From Leptospira sp. (GTDB taxonomy: Bacteria > Spirochaetota > Leptospiria > Leptospirales > Leptospiraceae): a DNA stretch of 18,908 bases. The translations under genes were made by a program, and so were the position numbers. This document shows positions 1 through 6,620 of this stretch, piece after piece (position 1 is the stretch's first letter; every line of letters begins with the position of its first letter). Below the pieces are notes generated by a model. It was not told the DNA's origin. It worked only from the letters and a program-made list of their open reading frames with translations, and did no database searches. The stretch lies in assembly GCA_027531445.1 (NCBI GenBank), contig JAPZRK010000096.1, forward strand, positions 1-18,908. The letters are read 5' to 3'.

Positions 1-211
1 AAAAGGTCAAGATTTTGTCGAACGAGGATCTAAGATCGTTACAGAAACGACGGCTAAATTTAAAGAAGTTTCGCAAGCTGCAAAATCAGTTTCAGATGTA
101 ATAGAAACCATTGCTTTTAACTTAAAGGAACAAGCGCGGGCGTATGGAGAGATCACAACGGCGATGAACTCTCTCAATCAAAAGACTGCAAAATTTGTAA
201 AACACAAGTAA
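1..211 (+). CDS. Methyl-accepting chemotaxis protein, C-terminal end (partial)
   Basis: An open frame enters from the left edge (first full codon at base 2) and ends with TAA at 209-211, giving about 69 residues. It reads as an amphipathic helix with the heptad-like spacing of the last adaptation helix of chemoreceptors: repeated I/V and A positions, the pieces SVSDVIETIA and ARAYGEITTAMNSLNQ, and Gln/Glu pairs (KEQA) like those of methylation regions. Such proteins sense a ligand at the membrane and control CheA through a long cytoplasmic coiled coil. Only the final part is present, so sensor domain, membrane segments and the CheA-contacting hairpin tip cannot be seen. There is no C-terminal CheR/CheB-tethering pentapeptide; the protein ends in a lysine-rich stretch. 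A different coiled-coil protein is possible but less likely. Confidence 0.62.
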   Translation, partial: KGQDFVERGSKIVTETTAKFKEVSQAAKSVSDVIETIAFNLKEQARAYGEITTAMNSLNQKTAKFVKHK

Positions 212-223
212 AGACACAACATA

Positions 224-1195
224 ATGAAAATTAAATTCTTAATCACAGGTGGAGCGGGGCTGATTGGATCTCAAGTTGTCCAAGATTTAAACGAGCAGGG
301 GATCTCCGACATAGTAATCTGTGACCATTTGGGAACATCAGAAAAGTGGAAAAATTTGCGAAGAAATTCCTACTTAGATTACATTGAAAAATCGGAACTT
401 AGAAGGTATATGGATCAAAACTCTATCTTCTTTAAAGATTTTTCACATATCATTCATTTGGGAGCATGTTCGTCGACAACAGAGAAAGATGCTTCTTACC
501 TCATCGCGAATAACTATCACTTTACTAAAGATTTAGCACATATTGCCGTGTCACAGAGAACTCCATTCATTTACGCCTCAAGTGCTGCAACTTATGGAGA
601 TGGTGAATTGGGTTATGATGATTCTCTTCCGATCTCCCAACTCCGACCTCTTAACATGTACGGTTATTCAAAACATCAATTCGATCTCTATGCCACGAAA
701 ACTGGACTCATAAAAGAAATCATTGGACTCAAGTATTTTAATGTATTCGGTTTCGGTGAAGCTCATAAAGGCGAAATGAGAAGTTTGGTTTTAAAGGGTT
801 ACGAACAAATCAAATCGACGGGAAAACTCAATTTGTTTAAATCCTATCGTGATGATTATCGAGATGGGGAACAAAAACGTGATTTCTTATATGTAAAGGA
901 CGCAAGTAAAATCACTCTTTTTTTACTCCATCAAGACAAAAAGGGTCTTTTCAACGTGGGCCGTGGAATTGCCGAAACTTGGAATGAACTTTCTCATTCG
1001 ATGTTTCATGCTTTGGGTAAAGAGAGCAAAGTAGAATATATCGAAATGCCAGAAACCCTTAAGGGCAAGTACCAATACTATACTTGTGCGAAGATTGAAA
1101 GGCTATTGGCGGCAGGATACGACAAAGGATTTATGAACCTAAAAGATTCAATCGCAGATTACGTTGCCCTACTCGAAAAAGAAGGGCAAACGTAA
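224..1195 (+). CDS. hldD: ADP-L-glycero-D-manno-heptose 6-epimerase
   Basis: This 323-residue protein is an extended-type SDR that should interconvert ADP-D-glycero- and ADP-L-glycero-beta-D-manno-heptose, the last step in making the heptose donor for LPS core in the cytosol. The NAD(P)-binding glycine motif is at residues 8-15 (TGGAGLIG). Residues 34-47 resemble the nucleotide-specificity loop of HldD (DHLGTSEKWKNL). SSAATYGDG at 119-127 supplies the active-site serine region, YGYSK at 146-150 is the YxxxK pair, and NVFGFGEAHKG (173-183) carries the second catalytic lysine (K182, like K178 of E. coli HldD). Length is close to the usual 310 residues. Start ATG is 12 nt after the upstream stop codon; no strong Shine-Dalgarno is visible, so translation may be coupled to the preceding gene. 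It converges with the ArsR gene with only 6 nt between them. Confidence 0.9.
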   Translation: MKIKFLITGGAGLIGSQVVQDLNEQGISDIVICDHLGTSEKWKNLRRNSYLDYIEKSELRRYMDQNSIFFKDFSHIIHLGACSSTTEKDASYLIANNYHFTKDLAHIAVSQRTPFIYASSAATYGDGELGYDDSLPISQLRPLNMYGYSKHQFDLYATKTGLIKEIIGLKYFNVFGFGEAHKGEMRSLVLKGYEQIKSTGKLNLFKSYRDDYRDGEQKRDFLYVKDASKITLFLLHQDKKGLFNVGRGIAETWNELSHSMFHALGKESKVEYIEMPETLKGKYQYYTCAKIERLLAAGYDKGFMNLKDSIADYVALLEKEGQT

Positions 1196-1201
1196 GCAGT
1201 T

Positions 1202-1501
1202 TTATTTTTTATAAACCTTTACTATCGTGTTGATTAGTTCTTTGAACTTAGGATCTTTCAAAGAATAATACACTTGATTCGAAGATTTTCTGGACTCTAG
1301 TATCCCGTTATTCTTCATTTTGCTTAGGTGTTGTGACGCAGCAGACTGACTTGTTCCAAGTAGTTCTACGAGTTGACCGACTGATTTCTCTTCTTTTGCT
1401 AAGGTGTAAAGAATGAGAAGTCGAATCGGGTGGGCGATACCTTGGATACCTTTAATAGCCATCTCAAGTTGTTGTTTAGAAAGTTCTGTTTTTATTTTCA
1501 T
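1202..1501 (-). CDS. ArsR-family winged-helix transcriptional repressor
   Basis: A 99-residue protein with a single winged helix-turn-helix domain. PIRLLILYTLAKEEKSVGQL (25-44) is the typical alpha1-alpha2 start. TSQSAASQHLSKMKNNGIL (50-68) is the recognition helix region of ArsR/SmtB proteins, and SRKSSNQVYYSL (70-81) is the beta-wing. There is no cysteine anywhere and no ELCVCDL motif, so a classical arsenic or cadmium thiol site is excluded; an alpha5 metal site is not evident either. It may respond to another signal. The gene stands alone on the minus strand, 165 nt downstream of the SDR gene. A perfect inverted repeat starts 9 nt upstream of its ATG, suggesting self-repression. No strong Shine-Dalgarno is visible before the ATG. 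Its other targets, if any, are not evident here. Confidence 0.88.
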   Translation of the reverse strand: MKIKTELSKQQLEMAIKGIQGIAHPIRLLILYTLAKEEKSVGQLVELLGTSQSAASQHLSKMKNNGILESRKSSNQVYYSLKDPKFKELINTIVKVYKK

Positions 1502-1509
1502 TAGAATCG

Positions 1510-1547
1510 TAATCCGTTATATTCTTAAGACGATATATAACGGATTA
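1510..1547. promoter_or_regulatory. Candidate operator: perfect 13-bp inverted repeat
   Basis: The arms are TAATCCGTTATAT (1510-1522) and ATATAACGGATTA (1535-1547), perfectly complementary, with a 12-nt spacer. The spacer itself contains the off-centre palindrome TCTTAAGA (1523-1530). The element ends 8 nt before the ATG of the ArsR-type gene on the minus strand, and the minus-strand text TATAAC inside the proximal arm resembles a -10 box. A bound dimer or pair of dimers would block transcription of the regulator. That it is the ArsR protein's operator is inferred from position and symmetry. Confidence 0.68.
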
Positions 1548-1568
1548 ACGCTACAGCTTTTTTTTAAC

Positions 1569-1591
1569 TTTGTAAAAAAAAAATTTACAAA
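1569..1591. repeat. A+T-rich inverted repeat with A7 spacer
   Basis: Arms TTTGTAAA (1569-1576) and TTTACAAA (1584-1591) flank a run of seven A. It lies in the gap between the SDR stop and the ArsR start. It could be part of a minus-strand terminator for the SDR operon, an upstream promoter element, or a second binding site. The arms are very A+T-rich, so the symmetry may be chance. Confidence 0.35.
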
Positions 1592-1666
1592 ACAAATTAA
1601 TGGTACTTGTCCCAATTATTCATGTAGAATTCGGGCATTTTGTCCGTATTATGAGTTTTGATTTTT

Positions 1667-2443
1667 TTAAATTCTCACTCCACCTGAAATCTCTAGCACA
1701 ACACCCGTAACAAGGTCATTCTCAATGATAAATTGTGCAGAATGAGCGATCTCATCAGGCTCACCAAGTCTCCCCACGGGAATGATGGATTTCCATTTTT
1801 CTAATGCCTCAGGATTCATGTCTTTCAGAACCATTTCTGTTCCTATAAAACCAGGAGCGATCCCAGCTACTCGTATCCCAAATTTAGCCAGTTCCTTTGA
1901 CCAAGTAACGGTCATTGCCGCGACGCCTGCTTTTGCCGCGCTATAGTTTGTCTGACCTGAGTTACCATGCATTGCAATCGAAGCGATTGGGATAATGACT
2001 CCACTTTTTTGTTCAGCCATACAAGCCGCCGCTTCTCGACCAGTTAAAAATACGCCAGTTAGATTGACATCAATGACTGATTGCCATTGGTCAATCCCCA
2101 TCTTTGCCTTTACTTTTCCGGTTTCTTTATCCACTCGTATAAGAAGACCATCACGCAAAATCCCCGCATTTAAAATAGCGACATCCAATCGTCCCCATTT
2201 TTCTTTTGCTTGTTGGATGAGACGTATGCTGTCCTCTTCTCTTGCGACATTCGCAGTGATTCCGATGGTTTGAATTCCATCTCTTTCAAAAGAAGCTACT
2301 GTCTCGCTCAATTTATCCTGCTGGATATCGGAGAGAATGATTTTGGCTCCCTGTTTCCCCAGGCGATATGCCATGGCTTTTCCAAGCCCACCTGCAGAGC
2401 CTGTGACTAATACACTTGCACCTTTTATTTCCATGCCCTCCAA
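1667..2443 (-). CDS. Short-chain dehydrogenase/reductase (FabG-like)
   Basis: A classical SDR of 258 residues if it starts at the TTG at 2443, or 255 from the ATG at 2434. Numbered from the TTG, the dinucleotide-binding motif TGSAGGLG is at 14-21 and an Asp follows strand beta2 (D39, in LSDI), which usually indicates NAD(H) preference. The NAG motif is at 92-94, and the catalytic tetrad is N127, S155, Y167 and K171 (YSAAK). The stretch between NAG and the catalytic Asn is longer than in FabG and carries an extra polar segment (residues 103-116). The C-terminus GGVRI is typical of the FabG/PhaB group. The substrate cannot be predicted; acyl-CoA or alcohol oxidoreduction is plausible. It begins 24-33 nt after the GHKL-like gene and is probably cotranscribed with it. 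Neither start has a well-placed Shine-Dalgarno sequence: GGAGGG ends one base before the ATG. Confidence 0.87.
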   Translation of the reverse strand: MEGMEIKGASVLVTGSAGGLGKAMAYRLGKQGAKIILSDIQQDKLSETVASFERDGIQTIGITANVAREEDSIRLIQQAKEKWGRLDVAILNAGILRDGLLIRVDKETGKVKAKMGIDQWQSVIDVNLTGVFLTGREAAACMAEQKSGVIIPIASIAMHGNSGQTNYSAAKAGVAAMTVTWSKELAKFGIRVAGIAPGFIGTEMVLKDMNPEALEKWKSIIPVGRLGEPDEIAHSAQFIIENDLVTGVVLEISGGVRI

Positions 2444-2467
2444 GATCGTGAAGGCATGTTGCTTTGT

Positions 2468-3163
2468 CTAGTGTAAGTCGGCTACCTCAGCACTCCGAAT
2501 TGAAACATAATTTTGGGAGAAGGGGATCTCAACGCGAGCGATAGTCCGATCCGGATGTGTGATGATTCGAAATAAATTTGGATCAATACCCTCATTTTTC
2601 ATAAGGATCATAATTAGGGCAATTCCAAGTCCTGCACCCTCTGTATTGTCCATATTGTCCATGTAGAATTCGGCGATATCATTGTATCCCATCGATTTTT
2701 TCATTTTCTCGCGCATACGTGTTTCTTCGGTTTTGATTACTGGCGTATTATTTATAACTTCTACGAGCATACCTTCTGGACAATAATGGAATTTGAGTTG
2801 GACGTACACTCCTCGGGCAAGACACCTTCTTCCATACTCTTCAGCCATCTTTTCAGAGAATTTTTTTGAATATTCTTTGATCCCTTTGTCGTAATCTACT
2901 GGATTTGTGATTTCCAAACCCTCATCCTCAAAAAAGACCCTTTTTTGATTTGCCTTAATCCCATTGATGGTCAGTTCCTTTGTAATCGTGTAGAGCATTT
3001 CGATAAACCGTTCATTTTGACGATCTGTAAGGATTTCGGTGATGATGCCCAAAACATACTGTTCCAACTGGCGGTTCATCCGGGAAGATCGTATAGAAAT
3101 TTTGGAATTTGCTTTTACCAATTCTGGGATTTTAGATTCTAGTTCTTGAAAGGGTTTTGCCAC
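2468..3163 (-). CDS. GHKL-ATPase-like protein of unknown role
   Basis: This 231-residue cytosolic protein has traces of the histidine-kinase/Hsp90 ATPase fold. An N-box-like segment, KELTINGIKANQKR (62-75), carries Asn67 and Asn72. VEVINNTP (134-141) occupies the place where the DxGxG box would be but lacks its Asp and Gly residues. NTEGAGLGIALIMILMKN (173-190) matches a G2-type GxGLG box, and TIARVEIPF (207-215) fits the closing strand. I see no phosphoacceptor histidine domain, receiver domain or membrane segment. It may bind ATP as a stand-alone switch or anti-sigma-like partner, or be a degenerate relative. Function is not assigned. The start is GTG, supported by AGAAGGA six bases upstream; an earlier ATG is out of frame. 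A minus-strand GATAAT at 3203-3198 could be its -10 box, without a clear -35. The SDR gene follows within 33 nt. Confidence 0.72.
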   Translation of the reverse strand: MAKPFQELESKIPELVKANSKISIRSSRMNRQLEQYVLGIITEILTDRQNERFIEMLYTITKELTINGIKANQKRVFFEDEGLEITNPVDYDKGIKEYSKKFSEKMAEEYGRRCLARGVYVQLKFHYCPEGMLVEVINNTPVIKTEETRMREKMKKSMGYNDIAEFYMDNMDNTEGAGLGIALIMILMKNEGIDPNLFRIITHPDRTIARVEIPFSQNYVSIRSAEVADLH

Positions 3164-3291
3164 GATACATCCTTCTCTACATTAGGGAGTCCTTTTTATT
3201 ATCGAACCCAAAACACGTAAAACTGAATTCTTACCGTTTTCGAGAATTTTCCCTATTTTTTGGATAAATATGGAAATAAACTCATTTTCCA

Positions 3292-3321
3292 TTGACCAAA
3301 CAGGCCTATTAAAAATAGTGT
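3292..3321 (+). promoter_or_regulatory. Candidate sigma70-type promoter for tRNA-secE-nusG-rpl-rpo transcript
   Basis: TTGACC at 3292-3297 matches five of six -35 bases. It is followed after 18 nt by TAGTGT (3316-3321), a weak -10 keeping the key first, second and last bases. The element lies about 50 nt before tRNA-Thr at the head of the long plus-strand cluster. The 209-nt gap 3164-3372 also must hold the divergent promoter for the minus-strand gene; nothing else was recognised in it. Confidence 0.5.
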
Positions 3322-3369
3322 AAAAAACCTAGCCCTGCTTGGGAGCTCATGCTTTGAGTAGGAGAGGAA

Positions 3370-3444
<75 letters not shown>

Positions 3445-3450
3445 TGAAAT

Positions 3451-3524
<74 letters not shown>

Positions 3525-3575
3525 TTAAGTCGACTGCATGGATTTACCAAGAAATAGAGAGATTAGGACGAGCTG

Positions 3576-3764
3576 ATGAAAGCCACAAGTTTCATTCAAG
3601 AATGCAAAGCAGAATTAGAAAAAGTCCACTGGCCTACGCGTCAGGAGGTAGTGAGTTCTACTGTTGTTGTCCTACTTACAGTGATTATATTTTCCCTTTT
3701 CCTCTCGGCATCGGATTTCCTTTTTTTGAAACTACTTAAGTGGTTTTGGGCTTTGGGTGCGTAG
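3576..3764 (+). CDS. secE: Preprotein translocase subunit SecE
   Basis: A 62-residue single-span SecE of the short form found outside enteric bacteria. It clamps SecY in the inner-membrane SecYEG channel. The N-terminal amphipathic helix (about 3-17) leads to the conserved family motif VHWPTRQEV (17-25), followed by one membrane span at about 28-50. There is a Shine-Dalgarno-like AGGA 10 nt before the ATG. It lies 51 nt after tRNA-Trp and 18 nt before nusG, the standard secE-nusG pair. No rpmG (L33) precedes it, although many bacteria have that gene at this point. Confidence 0.95.
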   Translation: MKATSFIQECKAELEKVHWPTRQEVVSSTVVVLLTVIIFSLFLSASDFLFLKLLKWFWALGA

Positions 3765-3782
3765 GAGACATTTTTCAATCTA

Positions 3783-4337
3783 ATGAGCGATTCTACGGAA
3801 AAAAAATGGTATGTCCTTCAGACCTATTCGGGTCATGAAAATAAGGTCAAAACCAATATTGAAAAAATGGTCCAACAACAAAAGTTGGAAGAGCATATCT
3901 TTTCGGTAAAGATCCCTTCGATGGATGTTGCCGAAATGAAAAACGGCAAGAAGAAAGTTACGAAAAAGAAACTGATGCCGGGATATGTGTTAGTTGAAAT
4001 GAATATGACGGATGACCTTAGATTTAAAATTCAAAATCTACCATCTGTCTCAACGTTTGTCGGAGGACAAGGTAAGGGGCCTGAGCCGCTTTCCCTAGAT
4101 GAGATTAAGAATCTTTTCTCTGATGTTGGTGATGTTGAATCTGAAGAAGTTTCTCGTCCTAGATTTTTGTTTAAAGTTGGTGAGACACTTAAGATCATCG
4201 ACGGTCCATTCGCCAATTTCAGTGGGCTTGTGGATGAGATCTTTCCTGATAAGGGAAGGTTGCGTGTAAGAGTTGAAATCTTCGGAAGGTCCACTCCCGT
4301 TGAATTGGATTACTTACAAGTTAAGTCTGAACCGTAA
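3783..4337 (+). CDS. nusG: Transcription termination/antitermination factor NusG
   Basis: A 184-residue protein with the normal two-domain build. The NGN domain (about 8-105) starts with KKWYVLQTYSGHENKV and contains the conserved LMPGYVLVEM segment (64-73) that binds the RNA polymerase clamp. The KOW domain (about 130-183) contains GETLKIIDGPFANFSG (133-148), the NusG signature. NusG modulates elongation and pausing, and couples polymerase to Rho or to ribosomal protein S10. An AGGAG lies rather far (15 nt) before the ATG; no better start is in frame. There is no extra inserted domain of the kind seen in some NusG proteins. Confidence 0.97.
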   Translation: MSDSTEKKWYVLQTYSGHENKVKTNIEKMVQQQKLEEHIFSVKIPSMDVAEMKNGKKKVTKKKLMPGYVLVEMNMTDDLRFKIQNLPSVSTFVGGQGKGPEPLSLDEIKNLFSDVGDVESEEVSRPRFLFKVGETLKIIDGPFANFSGLVDEIFPDKGRLRVRVEIFGRSTPVELDYLQVKSEP

Positions 4338-4379
4338 TTTTTTGAAAGAGTTGATTGATAAGTAAGGATTTTTAAGTTT

Positions 4380-4808
4380 ATGGCCGCAAAGAAAGTAGTA
4401 AAACAAATTAAACTCCAAGTGGAAGCCGGCAAGGCGAATCCCGCACCTCCAGTGGGTCCTGCATTAGGTCAAGCTGGTTTGAACATTATGGAGTTTTGTA
4501 AACAATTCAATGAGCGCACAAAGGCTCAAATCGGTCTTAAACTTCCTGTTGTTATTACAGTTTATACAGACCGTAGTTTTACTTTCATTACAAAGTCGCC
4601 ACCAGCCGCATTGCTTGTGTTAAAGACACTTGGTATTACCTCAGGCTCTGCAACACCACACGTAACTAAGGTTGGGACAATCAAACGGTCACAATTAGAA
4701 GAAATTGCAAAAACGAAAATGGAAGACCTCAACGCGAATGACATGGAAGCTGCAATTAAGATCATTGCAGGAACATGCCGTTCCATGGGTGTAAACGTAG
4801 AACTATAA
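4380..4808 (+). CDS. rplK: 50S ribosomal protein L11
   Basis: A 142-residue L11 of standard length. The N-terminal domain has the proline-rich PAPPVGPALGQAGLNIMEFC (21-40), which contacts the GTPase centre RNA and forms part of the thiostrepton site. The C-terminal RNA-binding domain follows (about 72-142). L11 helps the GTPase factors and stringent-response enzyme act on the ribosome. An AAGGA lies 12 nt upstream of the ATG. The 42-nt gap after nusG shows no promoter or convincing L1-binding structure, so cotranscription with nusG is likely. Confidence 0.98.
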   Translation: MAAKKVVKQIKLQVEAGKANPAPPVGPALGQAGLNIMEFCKQFNERTKAQIGLKLPVVITVYTDRSFTFITKSPPAALLVLKTLGITSGSATPHVTKVGTIKRSQLEEIAKTKMEDLNANDMEAAIKIIAGTCRSMGVNVEL

Positions 4809-4830
4809 TAGGATCTTGGTAGCTTAAGTT

Positions 4831-5523
4831 ATGAAACGCGGAAAAAAATACATCCAATTCAAAGAGAAAGTAGATCGTACAAAATCGTACCCACTTCCTG
4901 AAGCCGTTGGTCTTGCAAAGGCGACGTCTTATACAAAGTTTGATGGAACATTAGAAATTTCTACAAAACTCAATTATAAATCTCTGCAAAACGTACGGGG
5001 AACAATTTCTCTTCCACACGGAACAGGTAAAACAATCAAGGTATTGGTTTTCTGCAAGGGTGACAAACAAAACGAAGCAAGAGAAGCGGGTGCAGATTTC
5101 GTGGGTGACATGGATCTCGTAGAAAAAGTTGCCGGTGGTTGGACAGATTTTGATGCTTGTGTTGCTACACCAGATATGATGAAGGAAGTAGGAAAGCTTG
5201 GACCTGTTTTAGGTCGTAAGGGCCTTATGCCGAAACCAAAAGCTGGAACGGTGACCACAGATGTAACCAAAGCAGTAAAAGAACTAAAAGCCGGTCGGAT
5301 TGAATATAGACCTGACAAAGGTGGCGTGGTTCACCTAGGAGTGGGAAAGGTTTCCTTCTCTGATGACAAGTTGCAAGATAATATCAATGCAGTTGTTGCA
5401 GCATTAATGAAAGATAAACCTTCAGATGCAAAAGGTGATTATTTACGATCGTTTGCAGTATCTGCAACAATGGGAATCGGCGTCAAAGTCGATGTAAAAG
5501 AACTAGTAAACGCAAACATTTAA
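4831..5523 (+). CDS. rplA: 50S ribosomal protein L1
   Basis: A 230-residue L1, the protein of the ribosomal L1 stalk that moves with E-site tRNA. The two-domain pattern is intact, and the signature VGKLGPVLGRKGLMPKPKAG (120-139) is fully present. L1 is a translational repressor of its own operon in many bacteria; no copy of its mRNA target was recognised in the short gap before rplK or here. The only Shine-Dalgarno-like AGGA is 17 nt from the ATG, so initiation may depend on coupling to rplK, whose stop codon is 22 nt away. Confidence 0.98.
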   Translation: MKRGKKYIQFKEKVDRTKSYPLPEAVGLAKATSYTKFDGTLEISTKLNYKSLQNVRGTISLPHGTGKTIKVLVFCKGDKQNEAREAGADFVGDMDLVEKVAGGWTDFDACVATPDMMKEVGKLGPVLGRKGLMPKPKAGTVTTDVTKAVKELKAGRIEYRPDKGGVVHLGVGKVSFSDDKLQDNINAVVAALMKDKPSDAKGDYLRSFAVSATMGIGVKVDVKELVNANI

Positions 5524-5533
5524 CGGAAAAGAT

Positions 5534-6064
5534 ATGGCAAACGCGAGCAAAATTGAAGCAGTAGCAGAGTTAAAGACGAGACTAGAAAAGCGTCCAAATT
5601 TTATTTTGGCGTCTTACAGTGGTCTTACGGTTGAAGATATGACAAAACTTAGGGCTCAACTTCGTAAAGAAGGCTCTGAGATGAAAGTGATTAAAAATAA
5701 TCTCTTCCTCCGTGCGCTCAAAGAATCATCATTACACAAAGATAAATCGATTGAATTTGGAGACATTTACAAGGGACCACTCGCTGCAATTTTTTCTACC
5801 GAGTCTCTCCCTGCTGTCGCAAAAGTTTGCAAAGACTTTGCAAAGGATAAAAAAGATTTAGAAGTCAAAACAGGCTATATGGATGGCCAAGTCTTAGATA
5901 AGAGTGGAGTCGAAGCAATTGCTGGACTTCCTTCTAAGCAAGAACTACTTGCACAAATTGCACGTGGTCTAAATGCACCTACTACACAAATTGCCTCTGG
6001 GATGAACCAAATTATAGCTAGTTTGGCCCGGGGAATCAAAGCTATAGGTGAAAAGAACGGCTAA
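5534..6064 (+). CDS. rplJ: 50S ribosomal protein L10
   Basis: A 176-residue L10, the base of the L7/L12 stalk. The N-terminal globular domain binds 23S rRNA beside L11 (residues about 1-135, including the conserved LTVEDMTKLRAQLRKEG, 31-47). The C-terminal helix (about 140-172) carries the L7/L12 dimer sites. It starts only 10 nt after rplA, with GGAAAAG as a possible ribosome binding site. The long leader that contains the L10-L12 autoregulation site between rplA and rplJ in E. coli is absent, so any autoregulation must act elsewhere. Confidence 0.97.
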   Translation: MANASKIEAVAELKTRLEKRPNFILASYSGLTVEDMTKLRAQLRKEGSEMKVIKNNLFLRALKESSLHKDKSIEFGDIYKGPLAAIFSTESLPAVAKVCKDFAKDKKDLEVKTGYMDGQVLDKSGVEAIAGLPSKQELLAQIARGLNAPTTQIASGMNQIIASLARGIKAIGEKNG

Positions 6065-6109
6065 TATCCACTGGATTCATAGTGATTAGTAGAGTAAGGA
6101 GAATATAGG

Positions 6110-6490
6110 ATGTCAGTAGACGCGCTATTAGAACAAATTGGTAATCTTACACTCGTTCAGGCTTCTGAACTCGTGAAAAAGATGGAAGACAAATTCGGGA
6201 TTTCTGCTGCTGCACCGGTTGCAGTTGCTGCTGTTGCAGGTGGAGGTGGTCCAGCGGCCGCTGAAGAACCTGCAACTTTCAATGTTATCTTGAAAGCTCA
6301 TGGGGACAAAAAGATCGACGTGATCAAACTCGTAAGAGAAATTACAGGTCTTGGTTTAGCAGATGCGAAAACTCTTGTTGAAGCTGGTGGTAAATCAGTG
6401 AAAGAAGGGGTTTCAAAAGACGAAGCTGCTGATATTAAGAAAAAACTCGAAGGTGCTGGGGCTCAAGTAGAAGTTGCTGCTGCCGGTTAA
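6110..6490 (+). CDS. rplL: 50S ribosomal protein L7/L12
   Basis: A 126-residue stalk protein that recruits EF-Tu, EF-G, IF2 and RF3. The N-terminal dimerisation helices (1-32) are followed by an Ala/Gly/Pro hinge (about 33-54) with a run of four glycines. The compact C-terminal factor-binding domain (55-126) contains VIKLVREITGLGLADAKTLV (71-90). A good AAGGAG stands 9 nt before the ATG, which fits the need for about four copies per ribosome. The gene ends 130 nt before rpoB, the largest gap within the ribosomal-polymerase cluster. Confidence 0.98.
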   Translation: MSVDALLEQIGNLTLVQASELVKKMEDKFGISAAAPVAVAAVAGGGGPAAAEEPATFNVILKAHGDKKIDVIKLVREITGLGLADAKTLVEAGGKSVKEGVSKDEAADIKKKLEGAGAQVEVAAAG

Positions 6491-6532
6491 TTACCAGCTT
6501 GCAGGGTTCTTTTTCCCCTTTCTTCAAAAATT

Positions 6533-6571
6533 TAGAGGCAGGGACGCCGTAGGCATCCCCACCTCTATTTT
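6533..6571 (+). terminator. Hairpin in rplL-rpoB gap, probable attenuator
   Basis: AGAGG (6534-6538) pairs with CCTCT (6562-6566). After a CA/CA internal loop, GGGA (6541-6544) pairs with TCCC (6556-6559), and GCC (6546-6548) pairs with GGC (6552-6554) around a GTA loop. Only four T follow (6568-6571), so full termination is unlikely. Partial termination or an RNase cleavage site would lower polymerase output relative to L7/L12, as at the same position in E. coli. The function is inferred. Confidence 0.6.
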
Positions 6572-6597
6572 GTCATTTATAGTTACAATCATATTTT
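6570..6597 (+). promoter_or_regulatory. Candidate internal promoter for rpoBC
   Basis: TTGTCA (6570-6575, five of six -35 bases) and TATTTT (6592-6597, four of six -10 bases) are separated by 16 nt. It begins where the attenuator hairpin ends. Transcription would start near 6604, just before the rpoB ribosome binding site AGGGAG. The local A+T richness makes chance matches likely. Confidence 0.38.
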
Positions 6598-6620
6598 GTT
6601 TTATCTAGGGAGAGTGTTCC

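Noticed and set aside
1413..1661. 82-codon plus-strand open frame over the ArsR start and the intergenic region
   Set aside because: It overlaps the well-supported ArsR gene and operator antisense, and its composition does not look like a protein.
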